Shown here: positions 1-6,461 of the stretch, piece after piece
Position numbering within the stretch: position 1 is the stretch's first letter
Layout: each line of letters starts with the position of its first letter
Assembly: GCA_030666075.1 (NCBI GenBank)
Contig: DAOUYN010000019.1
Span: forward strand, 1 to 9,260
Reading direction: 5' to 3'
Origin: Actinomycetes bacterium
GTDB lineage: Bacteria > Actinomycetota > Aquicultoria > CAJVYJ01 > JAUVQD01
Length of the DNA: 9,260 nt
Position numbers and translations under genes: made by a program
The notes under the pieces: generated by a model
Seen by the model: the letters and a program-made list of their open reading frames with translations, nothing else
Told to the model about the DNA's origin: nothing
The model's database searches: none

Positions 1-278
1 GGCGGGAAGTGGTTCGGATCATGCTGTACGACGCGGATCATGGCGCCGTTGTCGAGCTCGATACCCTCAAGTAACGACCCATACTGGGAGACGTCGAAGA
101 GCGTTCGGGACACTTCGCGGCCTCGGAACCTGACCTCCGGGTCACTGCGGCTCATTTTAATCTTGTCGAGCTCGGTCAAGACCGTTTGAGCGACGATGAT
201 CTCGGTGTCTTCGTAGGCATAGAGGGCGTAAGGGTCCGAAAGCAGGACGTTCGTGTCTATGACTAAGATTCTGTCCAT
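1..278 (-). CDS. PhoH2-type protein (PIN domain plus PhoH ATPase), 5' part only
   Basis: Reading leftward from an ATG at 276-278 gives 92 open codons that run off the window edge, so only the N-terminus is present. The protein begins MDRILVIDTNVLLSDP, with the hallmark PIN-domain strand and first catalytic Asp (D8, in VIDTN). ALYAYEDTEIIVAQTVLTELDK follows, with a second acidic position in TELDK (around residues 36-39). This pattern, with a GREVSRTL helix and a GSLLEGIELDNG segment, is typical of the PIN half of PhoH2 proteins (B. subtilis YlaK-like), which join a PIN ribonuclease to a PhoH RNA helicase/ATPase. The PhoH half would lie outside the window. Family knowledge predicts a cytoplasmic RNA-unwinding and cleaving enzyme; a stand-alone PIN toxin is less likely because the N-terminal motifs match PhoH2. 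The start has a GGGGA 11 bases upstream, a weak site, and a likely promoter lies immediately before it. Confidence 0.8.
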   Translation of the reverse strand, partial: MDRILVIDTNVLLSDPYALYAYEDTEIIVAQTVLTELDKIKMSRSDPEVRFRGREVSRTLFDVSQYGSLLEGIELDNGAMIRVVQHDPNHFP

Positions 279-298
279 GAGTAAATCAATCCCCGGAC

Positions 299-328
299 AT
301 TATAAGGCTTTTTCGCGGATTCTGTAGA
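299..328 (-). promoter_or_regulatory. Probable sigma-70-type promoter for the PhoH2-type gene
   Basis: On the minus strand a perfect TATAAT (304 down to 299) is preceded by TCTACA (328 down to 323) at an 18-base spacing, a 4/6 match to TTGACA. The expected transcription start falls near 292, leaving a leader of only about 14 bases before the ATG at 278. This suggests the gene is transcribed separately from the unit ending at 349. No terminator hairpin is visible in the 70-base gap, so read-through from upstream is also possible. Confidence 0.55.
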
Positions 329-348
329 GGGGCGAGCGATAGCTGATT

Positions 349-717
349 TTATCGATAGATCGATCTAGAGTATTCCTTATGTGCGTTAAGGTATGGCCGG
401 AAAGCTTCTATACGATGCGCTACCCAAGTCTCCCGGTTCGGGATCTCGATATTGAACTTCACGACGCTCTTGTTGACGATTTCGAAAGACGTGATGATCG
501 AGTCGTTCCGAAGAGCCAGTGCCTCGGCCTCCGCTTGGGCCTGTGCCGGGGAGCGGGAGATATCGTAAAATTCGGCAGCGCGTTCACCGATTTCTTTGGC
601 CCGCCCATCCAGGAGATAACGGGTCGACACCAGGCTGCCGACATCATTGACCAACACTATGGCAATAGCGGCGGCGATAAGCAATTTGAATGCCGCTCCG
701 GCAAAGATAGATTTCAC
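349..717 (-). CDS. Small single-pass membrane protein, unknown function (TadE-like look)
   Basis: A 122-aa protein starting with GTG at 717; GAAGG lies 8 bases upstream (730-726). The GTG overlaps the TGA of the preceding 643-aa gene (GTGA, 714-717), so the two are almost certainly co-translated. An N-terminal hydrophobic segment (residues about 6-26) contains one internal acidic residue (D25) near its end. It is followed by an Ala-rich, charged helical stretch (about 38-70) and a more beta-like tail containing SFEIVNKSVVKFNIEIP. One N-terminal helix, followed by a YLLDGRAKEIGERAAEF helix and an AQAQAEAEALA segment, recalls TadE/TadG-type pseudopilin-like proteins, but this is only an impression of shape and no diagnostic motif is present. 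The likely location is the membrane with the C-terminal part outside. The coupling suggests that it works with the secreted barrel protein encoded just upstream. Confidence 0.7.
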   Translation of the reverse strand: MKSIFAGAAFKLLIAAAIAIVLVNDVGSLVSTRYLLDGRAKEIGERAAEFYDISRSPAQAQAEAEALALRNDSIITSFEIVNKSVVKFNIEIPNRETWVAHRIEAFRPYLNAHKEYSRSIYR

Positions 718-2645
718 GATTTGCGCCTTCTAAATATCAAGATAGCTCCCAGGCTAACCAGGAGCAATATACTTGTGCCGACCACCACGTATCGTAACAC
801 ACTACTGATAGTGACCTCGACCCCTTTGCTCGCGATCTCGAAGTCACCGACTGCAACCTTGACGTCCAAGACCTGGAGACCGGCAAAGCCCGCGACCACA
901 TCATATGATACTAGGTTCTCTTTCGGCCTGAGGGTGACATCGCTTTCGGCCTCGCCGGGAAAAGTGAAGTCTCTTCCTTCAAAAGCGAGGCGGGCCTTGA
1001 TGGGGTAGCCCGTTCCATTATATATGGCCACCGGGATCTTGCCTCTGCGCGTTGAAAAAGTGATCGCCCGCGGCGGGGCCAGCCTCACTTTAGCCAGTTC
1101 CGCGTGTATCGTATTCGTAACAGCCTCTGCGTACAGTTTAGGCAGGGATTGCCGATCATTATCTGTGCCGACCAGCGCGTCTGCCGATTGGGCCCTGAAT
1201 AAATAGCGCTTCAATCGTGTTTGGATGGGATTGTTTGCCGGGATGGCAGAAGCGAAGTCGAGCCACAAAGCCCGCGCTTCGGACAGGGTCTGTATATATG
1301 GGTCTTCAGAGGTCCTCAGTTTTGCAGGCGGCGGTACGCGCGCCGCCCCCGAGGTCTTGCCGGTCTGTCCAAAAAGCGTGACCGGCTCGAGCCAGGGCGT
1401 CTTGGTCAGCACGTCATAGACTCGTCCGGCCAGTTCAGGTGAGGGCGCCCCGTCTACCAGGGGAGTCATGACCACCATTTTCTCGCCTTGAGCCGACAAA
1501 TAGCGCTGGGCGAGAATGGCCGTGAGTTCGTTGGCGGCAGACTCCTGTGCAGCACTACTGAGCCACGAGGAGAGTTCCGGATCCGCAAAGAAGACGGTCA
1601 ATCGCTCCTTGTTATGGTCGAACCGTTTGGGCGATTGCGGTGCTTGAGTGGCCTCCGCCGTCCCGTGTGACGCGATAGTATATTCGAAGCCCGCTTCGAT
1701 AAGTCGTCTGGCCGTGAAAGAATCTAGTTCCAACCCGGGGAGGTAGAAACCCCCTCCGGGCTTATCTTGTTTGGCAGCGAGAGCGATCTGGCCGCGAACA
1801 TCTTCCTCCCAGCCGAGGGCCGCTAGCCGCGCGAGGGAGGCTTCACCGTACGGCGAGGCCATCGGCTCGATCTGCTCCATATCGGTTAATTGGGAGAACT
1901 GCGCCAACCACGCGCCGGCATCCTGTGCCGCTGAGCTTTCTTTTGAAACCTCGAGCGGCTCACGGCCTTGGAGGGAATAACCTTGCTGCGTCGCTGATAG
2001 TTGGTCGCGAAGCGTCGGTCCCGCAGCGATGCTTAAGCGCATCGCGGGGTTCACTTCCAGTAATTTGAGGTGCCGTTGGAGCGACCCCGGACTTTCGGGC
2101 GCTGACTTGACCAGTTCGGCGATTCGATCATCGACGAAAATGCCGTTGGTCGCGCGGGCTTCTCCCGGGTGAAAACTCCAAACTACTCCGACCGAAAGAC
2201 GCCGGGCGCCGGGGCCGAGAACAGTCAAGAATGACCGCGTGCTAAATGTCAGCCCCTTCTTGGCTTCGATGGAGAGATCGACGGGGTAGACCCCCTCTGT
2301 CAACTCGAGCGCCTCCAAGCGTCCTTTGAAATTGACCTTTGTCAGCCCGACTGCCAGATCTCGTTGCCAGGTCTCCTCAAGGACCGCGCTTTTGCCGATC
2401 CGGGGGCGCCGGAAGAGCGGGGCGCCGCGCTCTAAAGCGGGCTTCACTGATAGCTTCACGACAGTTTCGCCGGCGTAGCGGACCTGAGTGTTAATGATCG
2501 TCCCCGATATCGTGATGTCGTCGGCACCCGCATAGTAGGGTTTATCGAACGAGAGTGTGAGTTCGGGGATGTCGGAAGCGGCGGCGGACAACGGGGTCGC
2601 CGACAACAAAACAACCAGGACTATAAGTGTCTTAAAAGCTCTGAT
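714..2645 (-). CDS. Secreted, C-terminally membrane-anchored barrel protein (degenerate GH57/polysaccharide-deacetylase-like; DUF6049-like)
   Basis: I place the start at the ATC at 2645-2643, giving 643 aa. It lies 7 bases after a perfect GGAGG (2657-2653) and completes a signal peptide (RAFK, then LIVLVVLL, then an A-x-A site around SAAA-SD). The first canonical start in frame, TTG at 2609, has no ribosome site and would remove half of the signal peptide. Domains that can be seen: an N-terminal beta-sandwich (about residues 27-145, with ITISGTI); a central alpha/beta, barrel-like region (about 150-440) with VVWSFHP, an ASPYGE segment near 263 and GFYLPGLELD near 299, reminiscent of GH57/NodB-type barrels but without a clear catalytic set; a C-terminal beta domain; and a transmembrane helix (about 619-638) followed by RRRKS. 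Together this resembles the actinobacterial DUF6049 envelope proteins. The predicted site is outside the membrane; a sugar-binding or envelope role is inference. The stop overlaps the next gene's GTG. Confidence 0.75.
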   Translation of the reverse strand: MRAFKTLIVLVVLLSATPLSAAASDIPELTLSFDKPYYAGADDITISGTIINTQVRYAGETVVKLSVKPALERGAPLFRRPRIGKSAVLEETWQRDLAVGLTKVNFKGRLEALELTEGVYPVDLSIEAKKGLTFSTRSFLTVLGPGARRLSVGVVWSFHPGEARATNGIFVDDRIAELVKSAPESPGSLQRHLKLLEVNPAMRLSIAAGPTLRDQLSATQQGYSLQGREPLEVSKESSAAQDAGAWLAQFSQLTDMEQIEPMASPYGEASLARLAALGWEEDVRGQIALAAKQDKPGGGFYLPGLELDSFTARRLIEAGFEYTIASHGTAEATQAPQSPKRFDHNKERLTVFFADPELSSWLSSAAQESAANELTAILAQRYLSAQGEKMVVMTPLVDGAPSPELAGRVYDVLTKTPWLEPVTLFGQTGKTSGAARVPPPAKLRTSEDPYIQTLSEARALWLDFASAIPANNPIQTRLKRYLFRAQSADALVGTDNDRQSLPKLYAEAVTNTIHAELAKVRLAPPRAITFSTRRGKIPVAIYNGTGYPIKARLAFEGRDFTFPGEAESDVTLRPKENLVSYDVVAGFAGLQVLDVKVAVGDFEIASKGVEVTISSVLRYVVVGTSILLLVSLGAILIFRRRKS

Positions 2646-2652
2646 CGCGCCG

Positions 2653-2657
2653 CCTCC
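2653..2657 (-). promoter_or_regulatory. Shine-Dalgarno GGAGG that decides the start of the 643-aa gene
   Basis: On the minus strand GGAGG is followed by seven bases (CGGCGCG) and then ATC (2645-2643). No ATG, GTG or TTG occurs in any frame in the 30 bases after it. It is therefore the main evidence for a non-canonical start codon. Confidence 0.6.
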
Positions 2658-2681
2658 GCCGATGGGAAAGATCCTTCTTAT

Positions 2682-2687
2682 ATTATA
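2682..2687 (-). promoter_or_regulatory. -10 box of the leftward (643-aa gene) promoter
   Basis: A perfect TATAAT on the minus strand predicts transcription from about 2675, giving a leader of roughly 30 bases that includes the GGAGG at 2657-2653. I see no good TTGACA-like -35 at 16-18 bases (GCTCGT at 17), so the promoter may be weak or activator-dependent. The inverted repeat at 2723-2741 is centred about 45 bases upstream of the -10 box. Confidence 0.5.
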
Positions 2688-2722
2688 GTAGAATTGCCGT
2701 CCTTACGAGCGACGCCTGAGCG

Positions 2723-2741
2723 GGTCAAAAGTTGCTTGACC
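2723..2741. promoter_or_regulatory. Inverted repeat GGTCAA-N7-TTGACC, candidate operator between divergent promoters
   Basis: The two 6-base arms (2723-2728 and 2736-2741) are exact reverse complements separated by 7 bases, so their centres are 13 bases apart. The repeat covers the -35 and spacer region of the extended -10 lon promoter and lies upstream of the leftward TATAAT box. This placement suits a dimeric repressor of lon. It does not match the HspR HAIR order (CTTGAGT-N7-ACTCAAG), where the arms face the other way, nor the tandem CtsR heptads. The regulator is unknown. Confidence 0.45.
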
Positions 2742-2754
2742 TTCATGCTAGAAT
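2726..2754 (+). promoter_or_regulatory. Probable lon promoter with extended -10
   Basis: TGCTAGAAT at 2746-2754 is an extended -10 (TG-N-TAGAAT, 5/6 to TATAAT). The hexamer 17 bases upstream (CAAAAG, 2726-2731) is a poor -35, as is common for extended -10 promoters. Transcription would start near 2761, giving lon a leader of about 126 bases. Confidence 0.45.
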
Positions 2755-2886
2755 CAATGGCAAAAGTAGCTGAAAAGCGCTTGCTGACATTTAACTTAAG
2801 CGCAAAACGGGTAGATTTCTTAATGTTCCCCGCGCGCAACCAGGCGATAGCCGGCGTCTTCAAGCGCCAGGTTAGGAGATTCAACA

Positions 2887-5250
2887 ATGGCTGACATGAA
2901 TAACCCGGAGACTGTCGAAGTCCCTGATGAATTACCGCTGATCCCTCTACGCGATTTGATTATCTTTCCCAATTTGGTCGTGCCTCTTTTTGTCGGTAGA
3001 GACCGTTCGATCAAAGCCCTCGAGGAAGCGATGCGGACCGATCATGTGGTAGCGCTCGTGGCGCAGAAGGAAGCGGAGACCCAAGAGCCACAGATCGGTG
3101 ACCTATACGAGATCGGTTCGGCCGCTACGGTGATGCAAGAATTGAAATTACCGGATGGTACGGCCAAGGCTCTGGTCGAGGGAGTAGTGCGCATTCAGGT
3201 CGAGGAAGTGATCCACACCGAGCCGTTTTTTAAAGTCAAAGTCAAAGTGGTCGAGAAAGAAGAGGGCCCGCAACTGGAGACCGAGGCGCTCATGCGCAAC
3301 CTGGTTTCTCAGTTCGAACAGACGGCGCGTCTAGGAAAGCCGATTCCGCAAGAGGTCCTCTTGGCTTCGATGAATATCGATGAGCCGGGGCGCCTGGCCG
3401 ATTTTATCGCCTTCCATCTCAATCTGAGAGCTGACGAGAAGCAGCGGATATTGGAAGCGGTCGGATCACAGGACCGGTTGGAGCTTGTCGGCTCATTCAT
3501 GAGCAAAGAACTTGAGATATTGGAAATCGGCAGCCGGATCCAATCCCGGGTCAAGGAGCAGATGACCAAGACCCAGCGCGAGTATTTTCTGAGAGAACAG
3601 ATGAAAGCCATTCAAAAAGAACTAGGCGGCTTGGACGAGCAGCAAGCTGAGATCGATGAACTCCGCACTCAGATCCAAGAGGCCGAGATGCCCGAAGAAG
3701 TCGAAGAGAAGGCCCTTAAGGAACTGGGGCGCCTGGAGAAGATGCCGGCGGCAGCCGCTGAGACCAGCGTCATCCGTACGTACCTGGACTGGCTGGTTGG
3801 TGTTCCATGGAAGATGGAGACCGAAGAGAAACTCGATTTGAAATCGGCGCAGAAGATCCTCGATGAGGACCACTATGGGTTGGAAAAGGTCAAGGAGCGC
3901 ATCCTCGAATATTTGGCTGTTCACACTTTGACGGAGAAGATGCGCGGACCCATTCTCTGTTTTACCGGACCGCCGGGTACGGGCAAGACCTCGATCGGTA
4001 AATCAATCGCCCGGTCGCTCGATCGCAAGTTTATCCGGATGTCGCTCGGAGGCGTGCGCGACGAGGCTGAGATCCGCGGACATCGGCGGACGTACGTAGG
4101 CGCTTTGCCGGGCCGGATAATCCAGCAGATCGTCCGGGTCGGTACCCGGAACCCTGTTTTCATGATGGATGAGATCGACAAGGTCGGCGCCGACTTTCGG
4201 GGCGATCCGACATCAGCATTATTAGAGGTGCTCGATCCTGAGCAGAACAATGAGTTCAGCGACCATTATCTGGAGGTTCCGGCCGACCTTTCCAATATCA
4301 TGTTCATCACGACCGCCAATTTATTAGACCCGATACCGCCGGCGCTGCGCGATAGGATGGAAGTCATTCACTTCCCCGGTTATACCGAAGAAGAGAAGGT
4401 GCAGATCGCTCGCAATTACTTGGTGCCCAAGCAGACCAAAGAACATGGCTTGGGAAAAACGCATCTGAAGATCACTGACGATGGGCTGCAGAACATCATT
4501 CGGGAGCATACGCGCGAGGCCGGAGTGCGTAACCTTGAGCGTAAGATAGCGGCGATCTGCCGTCAGACGGCGCGGCGCATCGTCGAGGGTAAGACCGAGT
4601 CCGTCAAGGCGAATGCGAAAAACATGCATGAATTTCTCGGGCCGGCGCAGTTTAGTTTCGGGATGGCCGAGGAGAAAGACGCGATCGGTTTGGCGACCGG
4701 CTTGGCTTGGACGGAGGTCGGCGGCGATGTGATGTCCGTTGAAGCCACCGTCCTGCAGGGCAAAGGCGATGTATTGCTCACAGGTCGTTTGGGTGATGTC
4801 ATGAAGGAGTCAGCCACAGCCGGCGTCAGCTATATCCGTTCGCGGGCCGACGATCTCGGGATCCCACCCGATTTCAATCAAAAGCGGGACATTCACATCC
4901 ATGTTCCGGGTGGAGCTATACCTAAAGATGGGCCTTCGGCCGGTATCACTATGGCCATCGCTCTTATCTCAGCATTGACAAAGACGCCGGTCAATCGCGA
5001 AGTCGGGATGACCGGGGAGATCACGCTTCGCGGGCGGGTCCTCCCTATCGGCGGAGTTAAAGAGAAGATGCTGGCTGCGCACCGTGCGGGCCTGCGAGAG
5101 ATCATTCTGCCCTCTGAGAATGAAAAGGACCTGGAGCTGGTGCCGAAGAAGGTGCGTTCCGAGTTGAAATTCATCTTTGTCGATCATATGGACGATGTCC
5201 TCAAGGCCGCGCTGATCACCCCTAAAAAGCGGGCGAAGAAAAGCTCCTGA
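2887..5250 (+). CDS. lon: ATP-dependent Lon protease (LonA type)
   Basis: Full-length LonA of 787 aa. The ATG at 2887 has AGGAG eight bases upstream (2874-2878). Order of domains: N-terminal substrate-binding LON domain (about 15-205, starting [14 protein letters not shown]), a long charged helical/coiled-coil linker (about 210-310), the AAA+ ATPase with Walker A GPPGTGKT (361-368) and Walker B FMMDEID (425-431, D428/E429), and the C-terminal protease domain. The catalytic Ser is S684 in PKDGPSAG and its Lys partner is K727 in GGVKEK, with the same 43-residue spacing as E. coli S679/K722. All catalytic residues are present, so it should be an active cytoplasmic hexameric protease that degrades misfolded and regulatory proteins. 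The tail ends in a basic KKRAKKSS segment. It is transcribed divergently from the 643-aa envelope gene, and an inverted repeat over its promoter suggests repression. No terminator is evident after it; a ferredoxin gene follows 73 bases later. Confidence 0.98.
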   Translation: MADMNNPETVEVPDELPLIPLRDLIIFPNLVVPLFVGRDRSIKALEEAMRTDHVVALVAQKEAETQEPQIGDLYEIGSAATVMQELKLPDGTAKALVEGVVRIQVEEVIHTEPFFKVKVKVVEKEEGPQLETEALMRNLVSQFEQTARLGKPIPQEVLLASMNIDEPGRLADFIAFHLNLRADEKQRILEAVGSQDRLELVGSFMSKELEILEIGSRIQSRVKEQMTKTQREYFLREQMKAIQKELGGLDEQQAEIDELRTQIQEAEMPEEVEEKALKELGRLEKMPAAAAETSVIRTYLDWLVGVPWKMETEEKLDLKSAQKILDEDHYGLEKVKERILEYLAVHTLTEKMRGPILCFTGPPGTGKTSIGKSIARSLDRKFIRMSLGGVRDEAEIRGHRRTYVGALPGRIIQQIVRVGTRNPVFMMDEIDKVGADFRGDPTSALLEVLDPEQNNEFSDHYLEVPADLSNIMFITTANLLDPIPPALRDRMEVIHFPGYTEEEKVQIARNYLVPKQTKEHGLGKTHLKITDDGLQNIIREHTREAGVRNLERKIAAICRQTARRIVEGKTESVKANAKNMHEFLGPAQFSFGMAEEKDAIGLATGLAWTEVGGDVMSVEATVLQGKGDVLLTGRLGDVMKESATAGVSYIRSRADDLGIPPDFNQKRDIHIHVPGGAIPKDGPSAGITMAIALISALTKTPVNREVGMTGEITLRGRVLPIGGVKEKMLAAHRAGLREIILPSENEKDLELVPKKVRSELKFIFVDHMDDVLKAALITPKKRAKKSS

Positions 5251-5296
5251 CGCTCTCGTTTTCCAGCTGCCCATGGCGGGTATAAGTTTGCGATAA

Positions 5297-5306
5297 CTTT
5301 GCAAAG
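5297..5306. repeat. 10-base perfect palindrome CTTTGCAAAG upstream of the first ferredoxin
   Basis: The palindrome lies 17 bases before the ferredoxin ATG, just after a TATAAG (5281-5286) that could act as a weak -10. An imperfect direct repeat, AAGTTTGC (5284-5291) and AACTTTGC (5295-5302), overlaps it. It could be a small operator or only chance. The same gap has no strong -35 (GTTTTC at 17 bases). Confidence 0.3.
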
Positions 5307-5323
5307 AGGCGGGCTGGAATCAA

Positions 5324-5542
5324 ATGAAACCGACAGTGGACCAAGAATTGTGCATCGGCGATGGCATCTGTGAAGACCTGAGCCCGGAAGTCTTTGAGCT
5401 TCGCGACGACGGTCTCGCTTATGTCATCGACGAAGAACCTGATGAGAGCTTGTGGCCGATGATCAAAGAGGCCGTCAGCGAGTGTCCGACGGACGCTATC
5501 GTTCTTGAAAGCTATGGCAGCGATGCGGACGTGGCCGCGTAA
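5324..5542 (+). CDS. Small single-cluster ferredoxin, C-x2-D-x2-C type
   Basis: A 72-aa, strongly acidic protein. Cluster ligands are C10-I-G-D13-G-I-C16 and C54 (in ECPTDA), so the position normally held by the second Cys is Asp. This is the arrangement of Pyrococcus furiosus ferredoxin (CIGDAIC), where Asp ligates a [4Fe-4S] cluster that readily converts to [3Fe-4S]. There is no second cluster motif, and the Cys that forms a disulphide in the Pyrococcus protein is Ser here (S20). It is a soluble electron carrier; the redox partner is not evident from the neighbours. It is about 67% identical (43 of 64 aligned residues, no gaps) to the convergent ferredoxin at 5622-5816, but has an eight-residue longer tail (YGSDADVAA end). 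It starts 73 bases after lon, so it may be co-transcribed with lon or have its own weak promoter. The ribosome site before the ATG at 5324 is weak. Confidence 0.92.
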   Translation: MKPTVDQELCIGDGICEDLSPEVFELRDDGLAYVIDEEPDESLWPMIKEAVSECPTDAIVLESYGSDADVAA

Positions 5543-5558
5543 AATCAGGTAATAAGAA

Positions 5559-5595
5559 GGAGCCCCCTCGGGCGTAAGCCGGCCTCGGGGGCTCC
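5559..5595. terminator. Strong hairpin between the convergent ferredoxin genes
   Basis: GGAGCCCCC (5559-5567) pairs perfectly with GGGGGCTCC (5587-5595), a 9-bp GC-rich stem; inside it GGC-GTAA-GCC (5571-5580) can form a second short stem. On the minus strand it is followed by TTCTTATTACC, a moderately T-rich run, which suits termination of the leftward ferredoxin transcript. On the plus strand AATCAAACAG follows, with no T run, so termination of the rightward transcript would be weaker or factor-aided. Confidence 0.75.
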
Positions 5596-5621
5596 AATCA
5601 AACAGAAACTAGTTAAGTGCT

Positions 5622-5816
5622 TTAACTTTCTTCCATGACGATCGCGGAAGTCGGGCACTCTTCGATCGCTTCGTCGATCTTATCTTGCAGGCTAGCATCT
5701 GGGTCTTCATTGATGACATAAGCTAGACCGTCATCTCTCAGCTCGAAAACCTCCGGACTGATCTCCTCGCAGATACCGTCACCAATACATTCGTCAGCGA
5801 TGATCTTTGGTTTCAT
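5622..5816 (-). CDS. Small single-cluster ferredoxin, C-x2-D-x2-C type (paralogue)
   Basis: A 64-aa acidic protein starting at ATG 5816. GGGAGG lies about five bases upstream, which decides this start over an in-frame ATG 36 bases earlier that would add MGTSPENVVGGT. Ligands are C10-I-G-D13-G-I-C16 and C54, the same Asp-substituted set as its neighbour, so it should hold an Asp-ligated [4Fe-4S] or a [3Fe-4S] cluster. The stretch from SPEVFELR to AYVI is identical in both proteins, while third codon positions often differ, so the duplication is old and kept under protein-level selection. It is transcribed toward the other ferredoxin, with a shared hairpin between them, and has its own TATAAT box, so the two genes are likely regulated separately. 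It is a cytoplasmic electron carrier with unknown partner. Confidence 0.92.
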   Translation of the reverse strand: MKPKIIADECIGDGICEEISPEVFELRDDGLAYVINEDPDASLQDKIDEAIEECPTSAIVMEES

Positions 5817-5871
5817 CGTTCCTCCCACAACATTTTCCGGGCTCGTGCCCAATTCCCTAATTTAATGCCGG

Positions 5872-5877
5872 ATTATA
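5872..5877 (-). promoter_or_regulatory. -10 box for the leftward ferredoxin
   Basis: A perfect TATAAT on the minus strand, inside an AT-rich GATATATAAT run, predicts a start near 5865 and a leader of about 50 bases. The -35 candidate at 17 bases (TAGCCT) is poor. It stands back to back with the rightward promoter region for the gene at 6002. Confidence 0.45.
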
Positions 5878-5922
5878 TATCAATGTTTCCCTCAAGGCTA
5901 TGAAAATCCCAATTCCCTTCAC

Positions 5923-5951
5923 TTGCCTGTCCAAAAGGTATAAACTATGCG
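5923..5951 (+). promoter_or_regulatory. Possible promoter for the YggT-like/aminotransferase/ddl group
   Basis: TTGCCT (5923-5928) is followed after 17 bases by TATGCG (5946-5951). A better -10, TATAAA at 5939-5944, overlaps, but its -35 at 17 bases is CCTTCA. Either would give a leader of about 45-55 bases. This is the only plausible rightward promoter before the three closely spaced genes. Confidence 0.35.
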
Positions 5952-6001
5952 GTACGCGGCCGCGCCGCGAAGTTCTAGTGGGTCGGCAAAAGGGGGCCAC
6001 A

Positions 6002-6421
6002 ATGGATCAACAAAAACCGGATGTGTCCAATCAGGTCTACGGCGGGTTCGCCACAGTTCTACGAGTTTTTGTGCTTTTGGCCATCGTTGTCGGTGTCGTT
6101 TTGCTGGTTCGCATCATCTACCTGTTCTTTGGGACCCTGCAATCCGCGCCCGGATATGACGCAATCATCTTATTAACCGATCCGCTGGTGGCGCCGTTGA
6201 ATATGCTGGAGCCCATCAATACCCCGTATGACGGTAGGTTCGACGTCGCCGGGACAGGGGTCCTTCTTGGGGTGATGATCTTGGAATTCATCTTGTCCGG
6301 CTTCCGGAACTCGCTCGAGCGGAAGTCCGAGAAGGCCATGATCCAGGCGATAGCCGCCAAGACCCGGGCGACCGAGTCGAGTGCCGGCGACGAGGTGGAC
6401 GAACCAGCTCTAAAGAAGTAG
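6002..6421 (+). CDS. YggT-family-like integral membrane protein
   Basis: A 139-aa protein starting at ATG 6002, with AGGGGG about five bases upstream; an in-frame ATG at 5900 is rejected because it has no ribosome site and would add 34 residues of unremarkable sequence. There are two membrane helices, about 19-43 (VLRVFVLLAIVVGVV..., with R37 near its end) and 81-100 (DVAGTGVLLGVMILEFIL). Between them lies LTDPLVAPLNMLEPI, which resembles the YggT loop pattern (a helix, then [DE]-P-x-x-x-P, then a short hydrophilic stretch and a second helix beginning with D). The C-terminal tail (about 101-139) is charged and probably cytoplasmic. YggT proteins are poorly understood; in Gram-positive bacteria some lie in cell-division clusters. 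The gene leads a compact group with an aminotransferase and ddl, suggesting an envelope role by context only. The match to YggT is by eye and moderately sure. Confidence 0.65.
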   Translation: MDQQKPDVSNQVYGGFATVLRVFVLLAIVVGVVLLVRIIYLFFGTLQSAPGYDAIILLTDPLVAPLNMLEPINTPYDGRFDVAGTGVLLGVMILEFILSGFRNSLERKSEKAMIQAIAAKTRATESSAGDEVDEPALKK

Positions 6422-6461
6422 TTTGCACGTTATACAACACCTCGTGCCCCGGAAGGATAGT

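Noticed and set aside
351..367. ATCGAT repeats and the 12-base palindrome TAGATCGATCTA
   Set aside because: They lie in the last codons of the 122-aa gene and are explained by coding of SRSIYR plus stop; there is no sign of a terminator or site-specific element.
379..1008. 209-codon rightward open frame opposite the envelope genes
   Set aside because: It overlaps two better-supported leftward genes with ribosome sites, signal peptide and coupling; its protein has no recognisable features.
2723..2741. Heat-shock operator of the HAIR or CtsR type
   Set aside because: The arms are inverted relative to HAIR (GGTCAA...TTGACC rather than CTTGAGT...ACTCAAG), and there is no tandem GGTCAAA heptad as required for CtsR.
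2781..2785. ROSE-like thermometer motif (TTGCT) in the lon leader
   Set aside because: It lies nearly 90 bases from the ribosome site and the typical multi-hairpin ROSE layout is not evident.
2694..2894. 66-codon rightward open frame in front of lon
   Set aside because: It covers the promoter and leader of lon, overlaps the lon start, and its ATG-like start has no ribosome site; the protein looks random.
3309..5304. Several antisense open frames of 84-111 codons within lon
   Set aside because: They are mirror frames of a strongly conserved coding region and show no family features or ribosome sites.
5900..6001. 34-residue N-terminal extension of the YggT-like protein
   Set aside because: The ATG at 5900 has no ribosome site and would lie upstream of the likely promoter; ATG 6002 has AGGGGG at good spacing.
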